From Mycobacterium asiaticum DSM 44297 (GTDB taxonomy: Bacteria; Actinomycetota; Actinomycetes; Mycobacteriales; Mycobacteriaceae), in assembly GCF_000613245.1 (NCBI RefSeq), contig NZ_HG964939.1:169724-233723 (forward strand): a stretch of DNA of 64,000 nt. The letters are read 5' to 3'. A program made the translations under genes and the position numbers. Under the pieces are notes generated by a model. It made no database searches, was not told where the DNA came from, and was given only the letters and a program-made list of their open reading frames with translations. Shown piece by piece: positions 32,382 to 40,642 of the stretch (position 1 is the stretch's first letter; each line of letters begins with the position of its first letter).

Positions 32382-33662
32382 TCAGCCATGCTGAGCCAGG
32401 AAGGCAACGTCGACGATCTCGCCCGTGCGAATCTGTTCCGCGCCACTGGGAACCACGACCAGACAGTTCGCCTCGGCCAGGGTGGCCAACAGATGTGACG
32501 ACGCCCCCGGCGCCCCGCCCAGGGCCTGCACCAGATATTCGCCGCTTTCCTGATCCCGCATCAGCTGGCCGCGCAGGTAGCCCTTGCGCCCGGCGACTGA
32601 CGTAATCGGCGACAGCGTGCGGGCCTGCACGACCCGCCGCATCGGATGACGCTTGCCCAGCGACAGCCGGATCAGCGGCCGGACCATCACCTCGAAGACC
32701 ACCAGCGCGCTGACAGGGTTTGCCGGTAACAGGAAGGTGGGCACACCGTCGCGGCCCAGCTGCCCGAACCCCTGAACCGAACCCGGGTGCATCGCGACCC
32801 GCACCACTTCCATATCGCCGAGTTCGGAAAGCACCGCACGGACCGCCTCGGCCGCCGCGCCGCCAACCCCGCCCGCGATCACCAGCACTTCGGCCCGATT
32901 CAGCTGTCCCTGGACGACCTCGCCGAGTTCCCTGGGGTCGTTGCTGACGATGCCGACACGGTTTACCTCGGCACCGGCGTCGCGCGCGGCCGCCGCCAGC
33001 GCGTAGGAATTGACGTCGTACACCTGGCCGTTGCCCGGGTTGCGGGTGATGTCCACCAGCTCACCGCCGACGGCCATCACCGACACCCGCGGACGCGGAT
33101 GCACCAGCACCCGTTCCCGGCCGACCGCGGCCAACAGCCCTACCTGGGCGGCGCCGATGATCGTCCCGGACCGCACCGCGACATCACCGGGTTGCACGTC
33201 GTCACCGGCGCGTCGCACATAGGCGCCCGACGGCGCTCCGCGCAGGATTCTGACTCGGTTCATCCCGCCGTCGGTCCAGCGCAGCGGTAGCACCGCATCG
33301 GCCAGCGTGGGCAGCGGCGCGCCGGTCTGTACCCGGGCCGCCTGGCGTGGCTGCAACCTGCTGGGCGTGCGCGCGCCGGCCTCGATGGTGCCCATCACCG
33401 GCAGGACCACTCCTTCGCGACCCTCGACACCCCCATCGTCGGCGACCGCTTCGAGCGTGCCCGCATCACCCACACCCAGGACGTCGACGCTGCGCACCGC
33501 ATAGCCGTCAATTGCGGCCTGGTCGAATCCGGGTAGTGGTCGTTCGGTCACGACTTCCTCGGCGCACAACAGTCCCTGCGCTTCGGCTATGGCAACCTTG
33601 ATCGGCCTCGGGGCCACCGCGGCGGCCGATATCCGGGCCTGTTGCTCCTCTACAGAACGCAC
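32382..33662 (-). CDS. moeA1: MoeA-family protein / gephyrin-like division protein Glp
   Basis: 426 residues. Gephyrin/MoeA architecture: domains with PRPIKVAIAEAQGLLCAEEV, GFDQAAIDGYAVR (the DGYA motif), then RPRVSVMAVGGELVD, the MoCF-binding segment VLVIAGGVGGAAAEAV and the LPANPVSALVVFEVMVRPL substrate segment. Corresponds to Rv0994. Note VIAGGVGGA where catalytic MoeA has TTGGVSxGxxD; the usual Ser/Asp residues of the metal-insertion site are replaced. That fits a non-catalytic, FtsZ-binding Glp as in corynebacteria rather than a Mo-cofactor enzyme. Operon galU-moeA1-rimJ, then glpR. Confidence 0.88.
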   Translation of the reverse strand: MRSVEEQQARISAAAVAPRPIKVAIAEAQGLLCAEEVVTERPLPGFDQAAIDGYAVRSVDVLGVGDAGTLEAVADDGGVEGREGVVLPVMGTIEAGARTPSRLQPRQAARVQTGAPLPTLADAVLPLRWTDGGMNRVRILRGAPSGAYVRRAGDDVQPGDVAVRSGTIIGAAQVGLLAAVGRERVLVHPRPRVSVMAVGGELVDITRNPGNGQVYDVNSYALAAAARDAGAEVNRVGIVSNDPRELGEVVQGQLNRAEVLVIAGGVGGAAAEAVRAVLSELGDMEVVRVAMHPGSVQGFGQLGRDGVPTFLLPANPVSALVVFEVMVRPLIRLSLGKRHPMRRVVQARTLSPITSVAGRKGYLRGQLMRDQESGEYLVQALGGAPGASSHLLATLAEANCLVVVPSGAEQIRTGEIVDVAFLAQHG

Positions 33663-33710
33663 CGTGCGCCTTCCTGCCGTACGGGCCCGAACCCGACGCC
33701 GGCGTGCCGG

Positions 33711-34628
33711 CTACTGTTCGGTCAGGCCCAATCGCGCTACCAACCACCGCCGCAATTCCGGGCCGTAGTCGTCACGATCCAATGCAAAGTCAACCGCAGC
33801 CTTGAGGTAGCCGCCGGGATTTCCCAAGTCGTGTCGGGATCCGCGGTGTACTACCACATGGACCGGGTGACCCTCGGCTATCAACAGCGCGATGGCGTCG
33901 GTGAGCTGTACTTCACCACCGGCGCCGCGGTCGATGCGGCGCAGCGCGTCGAAAATGGCGCGGTCGAGCACGTAGCGTCCGGCCGCCGCATACGGCGACG
34001 GGGCGTCGGCGGCCTTGGGCTTTTCAACCATGCCCTTGACCCGCAGGACGTCGTCACCGCCGTCGGGGACTGGCTCGACGTCGAAGACGCCGTAGGCACT
34101 GATCTCGTCCGCGGACACCTCGATGGCACATAACACCGTGCCGCCGCGCTCGGCGCGTACCTGCGACATCGTCTCCAGCACGCCGGTCGGCAGCACCAGG
34201 TCGTCGGGCAACAGGACCATCACGGCGGTTTCGTCGGCGGCCAGGGTGGGCTCCACACAGCTGATCGCGTGTCCCAGCCCGAGCGGTTCGGCCTGCACGA
34301 CCGATTCAACCTTGATCAGCGCCGGGGCCCGTCGGACCTTGGCCAGCATGGCTTTCTTGCCGCGGGCCTCGAGCGTGCCCTCCAGGACCAAGTCCTCGAC
34401 GAAGTGCGCAACGACGCCGTCCTTGCCCTCAGAAGTGATGATCACCAGACGCTCGGCGCCGGCTTCGGCCGCCTCCGCGGCGACCAGTTCGATGCCAGGC
34501 GTGTCGACTACGGGCAGCAGCTCCTTGGGCACCGTCTTGGTCGCGGGCAGAAAGCGCGTGCCGAGGCCAGCGGCAGGGACGATCGCCGTGAACGGGACCG
34601 AAACTCGTGAGGCTGAGGGTATTGACAT
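33711..34628 (-). CDS. galU: UTP-glucose-1-phosphate uridylyltransferase
   Basis: 305 residues from ATG 34628. Makes UDP-glucose for cell-wall and storage polysaccharides. Nucleotide-binding start FTAIVPAAGLGTRFLPATK (about 12-30) with PKELLPVVDTP following, the acidic MVLLPDDLVL, and GMVEKPKAADAPS are family hallmarks. Corresponds to Rv0993. A leaderless -10 (TATGGT) lies 7 bases upstream and would drive the galU-moeA1-rimJ operon. Confidence 0.95.
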   Translation of the reverse strand: MSIPSASRVSVPFTAIVPAAGLGTRFLPATKTVPKELLPVVDTPGIELVAAEAAEAGAERLVIITSEGKDGVVAHFVEDLVLEGTLEARGKKAMLAKVRRAPALIKVESVVQAEPLGLGHAISCVEPTLAADETAVMVLLPDDLVLPTGVLETMSQVRAERGGTVLCAIEVSADEISAYGVFDVEPVPDGGDDVLRVKGMVEKPKAADAPSPYAAAGRYVLDRAIFDALRRIDRGAGGEVQLTDAIALLIAEGHPVHVVVHRGSRHDLGNPGGYLKAAVDFALDRDDYGPELRRWLVARLGLTEQ

Positions 34629-34635
34629 CGATCAC

Positions 34636-34641
34636 ACCATA
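34636..34641 (-). promoter_or_regulatory. galU: -10 hexamer TATGGT for galU, predicted leaderless
   Basis: On the minus strand TATGGT is followed by 7 bases and ATG 34628. Confidence 0.6.
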
Positions 34642-34716
34642 TCTCTCACGGGCTGGGTAACCGTTGTCCGGCGTTGGAAACGCCGGGTCAGTCCGGGGTC
34701 TGTCATCGTTGACGCC

Positions 34717-35313
34717 ATGGGCACCGCAAGCAAGGCCGCGTTGCGGGACACGCTCGCGGCAGCCCGGCGCCGAGTGCCCGACGACGTGCGCGCCACCGAT
34801 GCCGGCAAGCTGATTCAACACCTGGAGCAGCTGGTAGACCCGCACAGCACCGTCTGCGCCTATGTGCCGGTGGGCTCAGAGCCCGGGTCGCTCGACATGC
34901 TCGACGCGTTGCTGCGCCGCGCGGGCCGGGTGCTGCTGCCGATCGCGCGCACCTCGGTCGACGACACGCCGTCGCCGTTGCAGTGGGGGGAATACCGACC
35001 CGGCGGGCTGGTATCAGCGCAGTGGGGACTGCTCGAGCCGGCCCCGCCCTGGCTGCCGGAAGCGGCGCTGGGCGAGGCGAGCCTGGTCTTGCTACCGGCC
35101 CTGGCGGTCGACCGCCGAGGCGTGCGGCTGGGCCGGGGTCGCGGGTTCTACGACCGGTCGCTGGCCGCCCGCGATCCGCGCGCCCGTTTGGTCGCAGTGG
35201 TGCGCGACGAAGAGCTGGTCGACGAGTTGCCCAGCGAGCCACACGATGTGCCGATGACGCACGCACTCACGCCGGGACGAGGATTAATCGCCCTGCCGAT
35301 CGGGAATGAGTGA
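34717..35313 (+). CDS. 5-formyltetrahydrofolate cyclo-ligase
   Basis: 198 residues from ATG 34717. Converts 5-formyl-THF to 5,10-methenyl-THF with ATP. N-terminal basic helix SKAALRDTLAAARRRV, VCAYVPVGSEPGSLDML, and the ATP/folate motif RLGRGRGFYDRSL near 145, followed by VPMTHALTP, where the family has H-D in a similar place. Corresponds to Rv0992c and diverges from galU as there. The open frame extends upstream but overlaps galU. Confidence 0.92.
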   Translation: MGTASKAALRDTLAAARRRVPDDVRATDAGKLIQHLEQLVDPHSTVCAYVPVGSEPGSLDMLDALLRRAGRVLLPIARTSVDDTPSPLQWGEYRPGGLVSAQWGLLEPAPPWLPEAALGEASLVLLPALAVDRRGVRLGRGRGFYDRSLAARDPRARLVAVVRDEELVDELPSEPHDVPMTHALTPGRGLIALPIGNE

Positions 35314-35328
35314 CATCACGTGGCGGTT

Positions 35329-35355
35329 CTAGCACTTGAGACGGTAGAGTGCTAA
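35329..35355. promoter_or_regulatory. CIRCE element (HrcA operator)
   Basis: CTAGCACTT, 9 bases, GAGTGCTAA: 16 of 18 arm positions match the CIRCE consensus TTAGCACTC-N9-GAGTGCTAA. It ends 28 bases before the start codon of the zinc-ribbon gene, so HrcA should repress this gene except under heat or protein stress. HrcA control of the M. tuberculosis Rv0991c-Rv0990c pair is established knowledge as I recall it. Confidence 0.92.
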
Positions 35356-35383
35356 GTCAGACTTCATGATTCCGGAGGTTTTT

Positions 35384-35704
35384 GTGCCGACGTACAGCTA
35401 CGCGTGCACCGAATGCGGCCACCGCTTCGACAAGGTGCAGGCCTTCACCGATGACGCGCTGACCACCTGCGAGCAGTGCTCCGGTCGGCTGCGCAAGCTC
35501 TTCAACTCGGTCGGAGTCGTGTTCAAGGGCAGCGGTTTCTACCGCACCGACAGCCGCGAGTCCGGCAAGAAGAAAGAGACCACTTCGACCAACGGCTCGT
35601 CCTCGGGTGACTCCGGCTCCACCTCGAGCTCGAGTTCGAGTGACAGCAAGTCGTCCGGTTCCACCGAGAAGGCCGCCTCCGCCACCGCCGCCGCGTCCAC
35701 CTAA
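35384..35704 (+). CDS. FmdB-type zinc-ribbon protein with disordered tail (Rv0991c/Ruc-like chaperone)
   Basis: 106 residues from GTG 35384, with ribosome site GGAGG at 35374-35378. The N-terminal ribbon YSYACTECGHRFDK and TTCEQCSGRLRKLF gives CxxC...CxxC for one zinc. A conserved GVVFKGSGFYRTDSR follows, then a Ser/Gly/Thr-rich tail of about 45 residues predicted to be disordered. This matches M. tuberculosis Rv0991c (Ruc), a redox-regulated chaperone in which cysteine oxidation releases zinc. The CIRCE element upstream fits heat-shock control. Confidence 0.9.
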   Translation: MPTYSYACTECGHRFDKVQAFTDDALTTCEQCSGRLRKLFNSVGVVFKGSGFYRTDSRESGKKKETTSTNGSSSGDSGSTSSSSSSDSKSSGSTEKAASATAAAST

Positions 35705-35757
35705 GCGGTTATCCACACACCGGCTTTGGCCGGCAGTAACCGACGGTCCACTGTGCC

Positions 35758-35763
35758 TACGGT
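35758..35763 (+). promoter_or_regulatory. -10 hexamer TACGGT, predicted leaderless
   Basis: TACGGT ends 6 bases before GTG 35770, giving the SAF gene a promoter of its own in addition to read-through from the CIRCE-controlled gene. Confidence 0.55.
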
Positions 35764-35769
35764 GACCGT

Positions 35770-36438
35770 GTGCGTGAACCGACGCTGAATCCGTCGCTGC
35801 TCAGCCGTATCTCGACGGTCTGGCGTCCGGACTGGACAAGGACCGTGCTGGCCCGGCGGGTGGCCGCCGGCGGGCTCGTCGTCTTGGCCGGTATTGCCGC
35901 GCTGCGGTCCAATCCGGACGGCGATCGCGTGAACGTGCTGGTCGCCACGCGCGACCTCGGCCCCGGTACCGCACTCACCGCCGCTGACCTGCGAGTCGAA
36001 AGCCGTTTGGCTGCAACGGTTCCCGACGGCTCCCAAGCGGATCCGCTCACGGTGCTCGGCGCGACGCTGGCCGGCCCGACCCGCCGGGGCGAGGTGTTCA
36101 CCGACGTCCGACTGCTCAACAGCCGGCTGGCCGAAACCAACGCCGGGCCAGGCGCAAGGATCGTGCCGCTGCACCTGACCGACGACGCGCTGGTCGACTT
36201 GATCCGGGTGGGTGACGTGGTCGATGTGCTTGCCGCGCCGGCCAACGAACCGGCGCCGTTAGCACCCGCGGCAAGCAGGGTCATCGCAACCGACGCCATC
36301 GTGGTGCTCGTGTCGGCCAGGTCAAAGCTCCAGTCCAGCGAGGGTGACCGCGTAGTGTTGGTTGCGCTGCCGGCTCGCGTGGCGAACACGGTGGCGGGCT
36401 CGGCGCTGGGTCAGACGGTGACGTTGACCCTGCACTGA
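35770..36438 (+). CDS. SAF-domain membrane-anchored protein (Rv0990c-like, CpaB/RcpC type)
   Basis: 222 residues from GTG 35770. A hydrophobic segment at about 32-46 (VAAGGLVVLAGIAALR) anchors the protein; then a SAF domain, VNVLVATRDLGPGTALTAAD and RRGEVFTDVRLL, followed by the CpaB-like second part VPLHLTDDALVDLIRVGDVV and DAIVVLVSAR. In pilus systems CpaB sits in the assembly apparatus, but no tad genes are nearby; in mycobacteria this gene always follows the Ruc gene, so a stress-linked envelope role is more likely (inference). Confidence 0.78.
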   Translation: MREPTLNPSLLSRISTVWRPDWTRTVLARRVAAGGLVVLAGIAALRSNPDGDRVNVLVATRDLGPGTALTAADLRVESRLAATVPDGSQADPLTVLGATLAGPTRRGEVFTDVRLLNSRLAETNAGPGARIVPLHLTDDALVDLIRVGDVVDVLAAPANEPAPLAPAASRVIATDAIVVLVSARSKLQSSEGDRVVLVALPARVANTVAGSALGQTVTLTLH

Positions 36439-36504
36439 GCACGTTGCCACCGTTGGGCACGTGACCGATAGCAAACTCGGTCCAGTCCAGGAAGGGACGT
36501 CCTC

Positions 36505-36966
36505 ATGCTCAAAGGGTTCAAGGAGTTTCTCTCGCGGGGCAATATCGTCGACCTGTCCGTCGCGGTGGTCATCGGTACGGCGTTCACGGCGTTGGTCACG
36601 GCCTTCACCAACAGCGTCATCAAGCCACTGGTAAGCGCGATCGGCGCCGGCGACACGAGAAAGTTCGGCATCCTGTCGATACACATCGCCGGTGATCAGT
36701 ACGTCGACTTCAACGCCGTACTGTCGGCCGCAATCAACTTCTTCCTGGTCGCGGCAGTGGTGTACTTCCTGGTCGTCCTGCCCTACAGCAAGCTGCGCAG
36801 GCAAGGCGAGGTCGAACAGGCCGATGACGCACAGGTGGTCCTGCTGAAAGAGATCCGCGACCTGCTCGCCCAGACCAACGGCGATTCGTCCACCGGAAAG
36901 CATGGCTCGCACGAGGCAGCTGAGCTTTCACCGCCACCCAACTACGGGCCCCGCGCCGACGCCTAG
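36505..36966 (+). CDS. mscL: Large-conductance mechanosensitive channel
   Basis: 153 residues from ATG 36505 with ribosome site AGGAAGGGA upstream. Homopentameric inner-membrane valve that opens under hypo-osmotic stress. N-terminal amphipathic helix MLKGFKEFLSRGNIVDLSV, TM1 with AVVIGTAFTALVTAFT (the pore-lining Gly/Ala helix), a periplasmic loop, TM2 NFFLVAAVVYFLVVLPYSKL, and the C-terminal helical bundle QVVLLKEIRDLLAQ. Near-identical in plan to the crystallised M. tuberculosis channel (151 aa, Rv0985c). Confidence 0.97.
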   Translation: MLKGFKEFLSRGNIVDLSVAVVIGTAFTALVTAFTNSVIKPLVSAIGAGDTRKFGILSIHIAGDQYVDFNAVLSAAINFFLVAAVVYFLVVLPYSKLRRQGEVEQADDAQVVLLKEIRDLLAQTNGDSSTGKHGSHEAAELSPPPNYGPRADA

Positions 36967-36974
36967 GTTCGGAG

Positions 36975-37523
36975 TCAGATCTCCAAGCTGGACAACTGGC
37001 CGATGATGTAGGCGGCTAGCGGATTCAAAGTGGCCATCCCGTCGCGCACGGCGTACCGGGAACCGGCCAGGTTCACCACCAGCGTGCTGCCCGAGACACC
37101 GGCCAGCCCGCGCGATAAGCCCGCGTCGGTGATGCCCGCGGACAGGCCGGAGCCACGGATGGCCTCGGCGATGCCGAGGATCTCCCGGTCGAGAATGTCG
37201 CGGGTGGCCTCGGGTGTGACGTCGCGCGGCGTCACACCCGTACCGCCGACCGACACCACCAGATCGACCCCGCCGATCACCGCGGTGTTCAGCGCGTTGC
37301 GGATCTCGACCTCGTCGGCCTCGACCGCCACCACGCCGTCCACCACGAAACCGGCCTCGGTGAGTAGCTCGGTGACCAGCGGGCCGCTGTGGTCCTCGTC
37401 GCCGTGCGCGGTGCGGTCGTCGACCACGACAACCAGAGCCCGGCCCACCACCAACTCCGCACCCTGTTCCATGGGTGCCACCGTATATCCGAGGTCAGAC
37501 AGCTGACCCTCCGCGTTCATCAC
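36975..37523 (-). CDS. moaB2: MogA/MoaB-type molybdopterin-binding protein
   Basis: 182 residues from ATG 37523, overlapping the pepD stop by ATGA. Molybdopterin adenylyltransferase-like fold: RALVVVVDDRTAHGDEDHSGPLV, then VDLVVSVGGTGVTPRDVTPEAT, which has the GGTGxxxRDxT motif of MogA/MoaB. Corresponds to Rv0984. Its fixed place behind the envelope stress protease pepD, away from other cofactor genes, is a mycobacterial peculiarity. Confidence 0.92.
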   Translation of the reverse strand: MMNAEGQLSDLGYTVAPMEQGAELVVGRALVVVVDDRTAHGDEDHSGPLVTELLTEAGFVVDGVVAVEADEVEIRNALNTAVIGGVDLVVSVGGTGVTPRDVTPEATRDILDREILGIAEAIRGSGLSAGITDAGLSRGLAGVSGSTLVVNLAGSRYAVRDGMATLNPLAAYIIGQLSSLEI

Positions 37524-38986
37524 TGCTCTGCCTTCCCAAGCGTCACCTGCACCGTGCGGGTACCGCCGGCCGGATCCTGATAGGTCAGCGTCACTTTGTC
37601 ACCCGGTGCCTTCGAACGAACGGCGGCCACCAACGCGTCGGCGCTGTTGATCGTGCGGTCGTCGACCTTGGTGACGACGACTCCCTTGGGTACCCCGGCG
37701 TTGGCGGCCGCGCCGTTGCCGACGACCTCCATCACCTTGGCACCTGGTACTCCCTTATCCGTGGTGACCTGAACGCCGAGCGAAGCGTGCGACGCCTTGC
37801 CGGTGCTGATCAACTCGTCGGCGATGCGTTTGGCCTGGTCGACCGGGATCGCGAAGCCCAGGCCGATCGAGCCGCTCTGGGCATCGCCGGAGTCCGCGCC
37901 CAGGGTGGCGATGGCCGAGTTGATCCCGATCAACTGCCCGCTCATGTTGACCAGTGCGCCCCCGGAGTTACCGGGGTTGATCGCTGCGTCGGTCTGGATC
38001 GCGTCCAGGACCGTGTTCTGGTTGCCGGCCTCACCGGTGGTGGACACCGGCCGGTTGAGCGCGCTGACGATCCCCGTCGTCACAGTGCCGGCCAGGCCCA
38101 GCGGCGACCCGATGGCCAGCACCGGCTGACCGACCCGCAGGCCGGATGACGAGCCCATGGCGATCGGCGCCAGACCGGACGCACCCTGCACCCGGATGAC
38201 GGCAATGTCGCTCGTGGGATCGGCACCGACCACCGAGAACGCGGCGGTGCGGCCGTCGGAGAACGTCACCGTCGTCTTGGGCGGAGGACTGCCCGCGGGC
38301 GGCTTGGCGGCCGCCGCAACGACGTGGTTGTTGGTCAGGATCAGCCCGTCCGCCGACAAGATCACGCCCGAGCCCTCCTCAGATTGCCGACCCAGGTCGG
38401 TCTCGAGCATCACGACGCTGGGCACCACTTTGGCGGCCACCTGCTCGACCGAGCCGGGCGGCATGTTCGCCGCCGGAACGCTGGGCGCGCCACCTGAAGC
38501 GACCGTCGTACCGGCGGTGCCGCCGGTCTTGTGGCCCAACTCCACCACGGTCGCCGCCGCTCCGCCGATACCGGCGGAGACCACCGCAATGGCCAACGCA
38601 CCGAAGATCAGCCCGCCGGACCGGCGCCGGCGCGGCGGCGGTCCCATCGGCGGCAGCATCCCCGGGATGGGCCCGGGCCCGCCGGGAATTGGTCCCGGCC
38701 CGGTGTGGATCGGATGCGAGCCGGTGCCGGTGGGTATCGCGTGCGAGCCCGTGCTGCTCGGTATCGGACCCGAGCCGGTGTGGCCCGGTATGGCGCCCAC
38801 GCCCGTACCGCTGAGCGGGTCGTAGGAGGAGCGGTACTGCGGCTGCTGCGACGACTGGTAACGCCAGTCGAACTGCTGGTTGTAGTGCTGCTGCCCGTGG
38901 GCGTAGGCGGGGGGCACCGGCTGGTTGGGCGCGGCGCCATAACCGGGCTGCTGCGGCGGTGGCGAATACCTCGGGTGATTCGTCAT
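37520..38986 (-). CDS. pepD: HtrA-like serine protease/chaperone
   Basis: 488 residues from ATG 38986; an upstream in-frame start at 39040 is less likely, since homology begins at MTNHPRYSPPPQQ. A proline/glycine-rich cytoplasmic N-terminus of about 125 residues precedes one membrane helix (GLIFGALAIAVVSAGIGGAA). The trypsin-like domain has His in LTNNHVVAAA, Asp in DPTSDIAVIRV and Ser in NPGNSGGALVN, and a C-terminal PDZ domain (ANAGVPKGVVVTKVDDRTI). M. tuberculosis PepD (Rv0983) degrades misfolded envelope proteins and is controlled by MprAB and SigE. A likely MprA box overlaps the end of mprB upstream. Confidence 0.95.
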   Translation of the reverse strand: MTNHPRYSPPPQQPGYGAAPNQPVPPAYAHGQQHYNQQFDWRYQSSQQPQYRSSYDPLSGTGVGAIPGHTGSGPIPSSTGSHAIPTGTGSHPIHTGPGPIPGGPGPIPGMLPPMGPPPRRRRSGGLIFGALAIAVVSAGIGGAAATVVELGHKTGGTAGTTVASGGAPSVPAANMPPGSVEQVAAKVVPSVVMLETDLGRQSEEGSGVILSADGLILTNNHVVAAAAKPPAGSPPPKTTVTFSDGRTAAFSVVGADPTSDIAVIRVQGASGLAPIAMGSSSGLRVGQPVLAIGSPLGLAGTVTTGIVSALNRPVSTTGEAGNQNTVLDAIQTDAAINPGNSGGALVNMSGQLIGINSAIATLGADSGDAQSGSIGLGFAIPVDQAKRIADELISTGKASHASLGVQVTTDKGVPGAKVMEVVGNGAAANAGVPKGVVVTKVDDRTINSADALVAAVRSKAPGDKVTLTYQDPAGGTRTVQVTLGKAEQ

Positions 38987-39100
38987 GACGCTAGAACGCT
39001 CTTCTCTACTTCGGGGGCTTGGTAAGGCCGACTCGCGCATGCCTTGCTTGCATGGCTTTGGTCTTCAACACTAACTGCACAACCACCTTGCGCGCGCGAA

Positions 39101-39117
39101 CTAAGAATCGACTGAGA
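39101..39117 (-). promoter_or_regulatory. pepD: Predicted MprA box upstream of pepD
   Basis: On the minus strand TCTCAG-N5-TCTTAG (39117-39101), two direct repeats one helical turn (11 bp) apart, overlapping the mprB stop codon and 115-131 bases before the pepD ATG. It has the same spacing and core as the box before mprA. Confidence 0.6.
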
Positions 39118-40642
39118 TAACGTTCGCCGAACCCCGTGAGTCGGCGCCGTCTCCGGAGTTGGGCTGATCAGATGTTGCGAGCTCGTCGTCCGCTGCGTCG
39201 CCGTCCTCGGCCTGGTACGTGGAGGCGGGCATCGGGCGACCAGGAAGCAACACGAAAATCGATGTGCCCGGCGGTTGTTTGCGCGGGTCGGTGTCCTCGA
39301 CGCGCAGCGATCCACCGTGATTGAGCACGACCTGTTTGACGATTGCCAGACCGAGGCCGGACCCGGGCATCGCGCGCGCCGATGTCGAGCGGTAGAAGCG
39401 CTCAAACACGAGGCGGCGCTCCTGCGGAGGGATGCCGGGGCCCTGATCCGACACCACCAGCTCGGCATGTGACGGGTCCAGTTGGCGCAGCACCACTCCC
39501 ACGTGACCGCCCGGTGGACTCCATTTGGCCGCGTTGTCCATGAGATTCAGTGCGGCTCGCGATAACCCGGCCGTGTCACCGTAGACCTGCCACGGAATGA
39601 TATCCACGTCGAAGTGAACGTCGTTGCGGCGCCGACGAACTCGTTCAAGGCTACGGTCGATGACGTCGGCCATGTCGACCGGCTCGTGCACCGCGTGACC
39701 GGCGTCACCGCGGGTAAGGTCCACCAAATCGCCTACCAGAGTTGACAATTCCTCGATCTGAGCCAAAACGTCGGCGCGCAGATCCACCATCTCCTGCTCG
39801 GGCAACCGCGGCGCGCCCGGCTCCATCGAGGCCATCAGCAGTTCGACGTTGGTGCGCAGCGACGTGAGCGGGGTGCGCAATTCATGTCCGGCGTCGGTGA
39901 CAAGTCGGGTCTGGCGTTCCCGCGACTCGGCCAATGCCCGCAACATCAGATTGAACGCCTCAGTGAGCCTGGCGAGTTCGTCACTGCCGAACACCGGGAT
40001 GGGCCGCAGGTCGTCGGTGCGTGCGACGCGCTCAGCCGCTTCGGTGAGGCGACCGACCGGACGCAGCCCGGCCCGGGTGACCATGCCGCCGGCCACCGCG
40101 GCCACCGCAACACCGACGCCCCCGACCATCAACAGCACAAAACGCAGTTTTCCCATTACGGCCTCGGTCGGCCTCAGACTCTTGGAGATCAGAAGCGAGC
40201 TGCCGTTGGGCAGATGAATGGCGAGTACGCGCTGATCGGACGCGGTACGCCGGGACATGAACAATTCACCGCGGATGACCGCCTTCTCGGGGGTGCCGAC
40301 CGGCAGCGTCTGGCCCGGCTGGTTAGCGGTATAGATCGATTTACCCGGATTCACCAGCATCGCGTTGACATCCGAGTAGGCGGTGCCTTCGATCGCCTTG
40401 CCCGGGTCGGCGGCCAGCGAGCCGCTGGCGATCAGCAACTGCGCCCGGCTCTGCAGCTGGTTGTCGATGTCGCTGTACAGCGCGGCCGAGATCACCGCAT
40501 AGACGGCGAACGACATCAGCAGCACCACCATCGCCACCATGGACATCGCCAGCAGCATCACCCGCCAGCGCAGCGACAACGAGCTGGTGGCCCGCAAGGG
40601 CGCGCGCCGCACCCGGCCAGGACGGCGGAGCCGAAGTATCAA
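39101..40642 (-). CDS. mprB: Sensor histidine kinase of the MprAB envelope stress system
   Basis: 513 residues from TTG 40642, overlapping the mprA stop (TTGA). TM1 about 27-52, an extracytoplasmic sensor of about 110 residues, TM2 about 168-188, HAMP, then the dimerisation helix with phospho-His 253 in DAGHELRTPLTSL. The ATPase has NLMDNAAKWSPPGG, SDQGPGIPPQ, and GSGLGLAIVKQVV boxes. In M. tuberculosis MprB (Rv0982) is held inactive by DnaK and responds to unfolded extracytoplasmic protein and detergents. Confidence 0.95.
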   Translation of the reverse strand: MILRLRRPGRVRRAPLRATSSLSLRWRVMLLAMSMVAMVVLLMSFAVYAVISAALYSDIDNQLQSRAQLLIASGSLAADPGKAIEGTAYSDVNAMLVNPGKSIYTANQPGQTLPVGTPEKAVIRGELFMSRRTASDQRVLAIHLPNGSSLLISKSLRPTEAVMGKLRFVLLMVGGVGVAVAAVAGGMVTRAGLRPVGRLTEAAERVARTDDLRPIPVFGSDELARLTEAFNLMLRALAESRERQTRLVTDAGHELRTPLTSLRTNVELLMASMEPGAPRLPEQEMVDLRADVLAQIEELSTLVGDLVDLTRGDAGHAVHEPVDMADVIDRSLERVRRRRNDVHFDVDIIPWQVYGDTAGLSRAALNLMDNAAKWSPPGGHVGVVLRQLDPSHAELVVSDQGPGIPPQERRLVFERFYRSTSARAMPGSGLGLAIVKQVVLNHGGSLRVEDTDPRKQPPGTSIFVLLPGRPMPASTYQAEDGDAADDELATSDQPNSGDGADSRGSANVISVDS

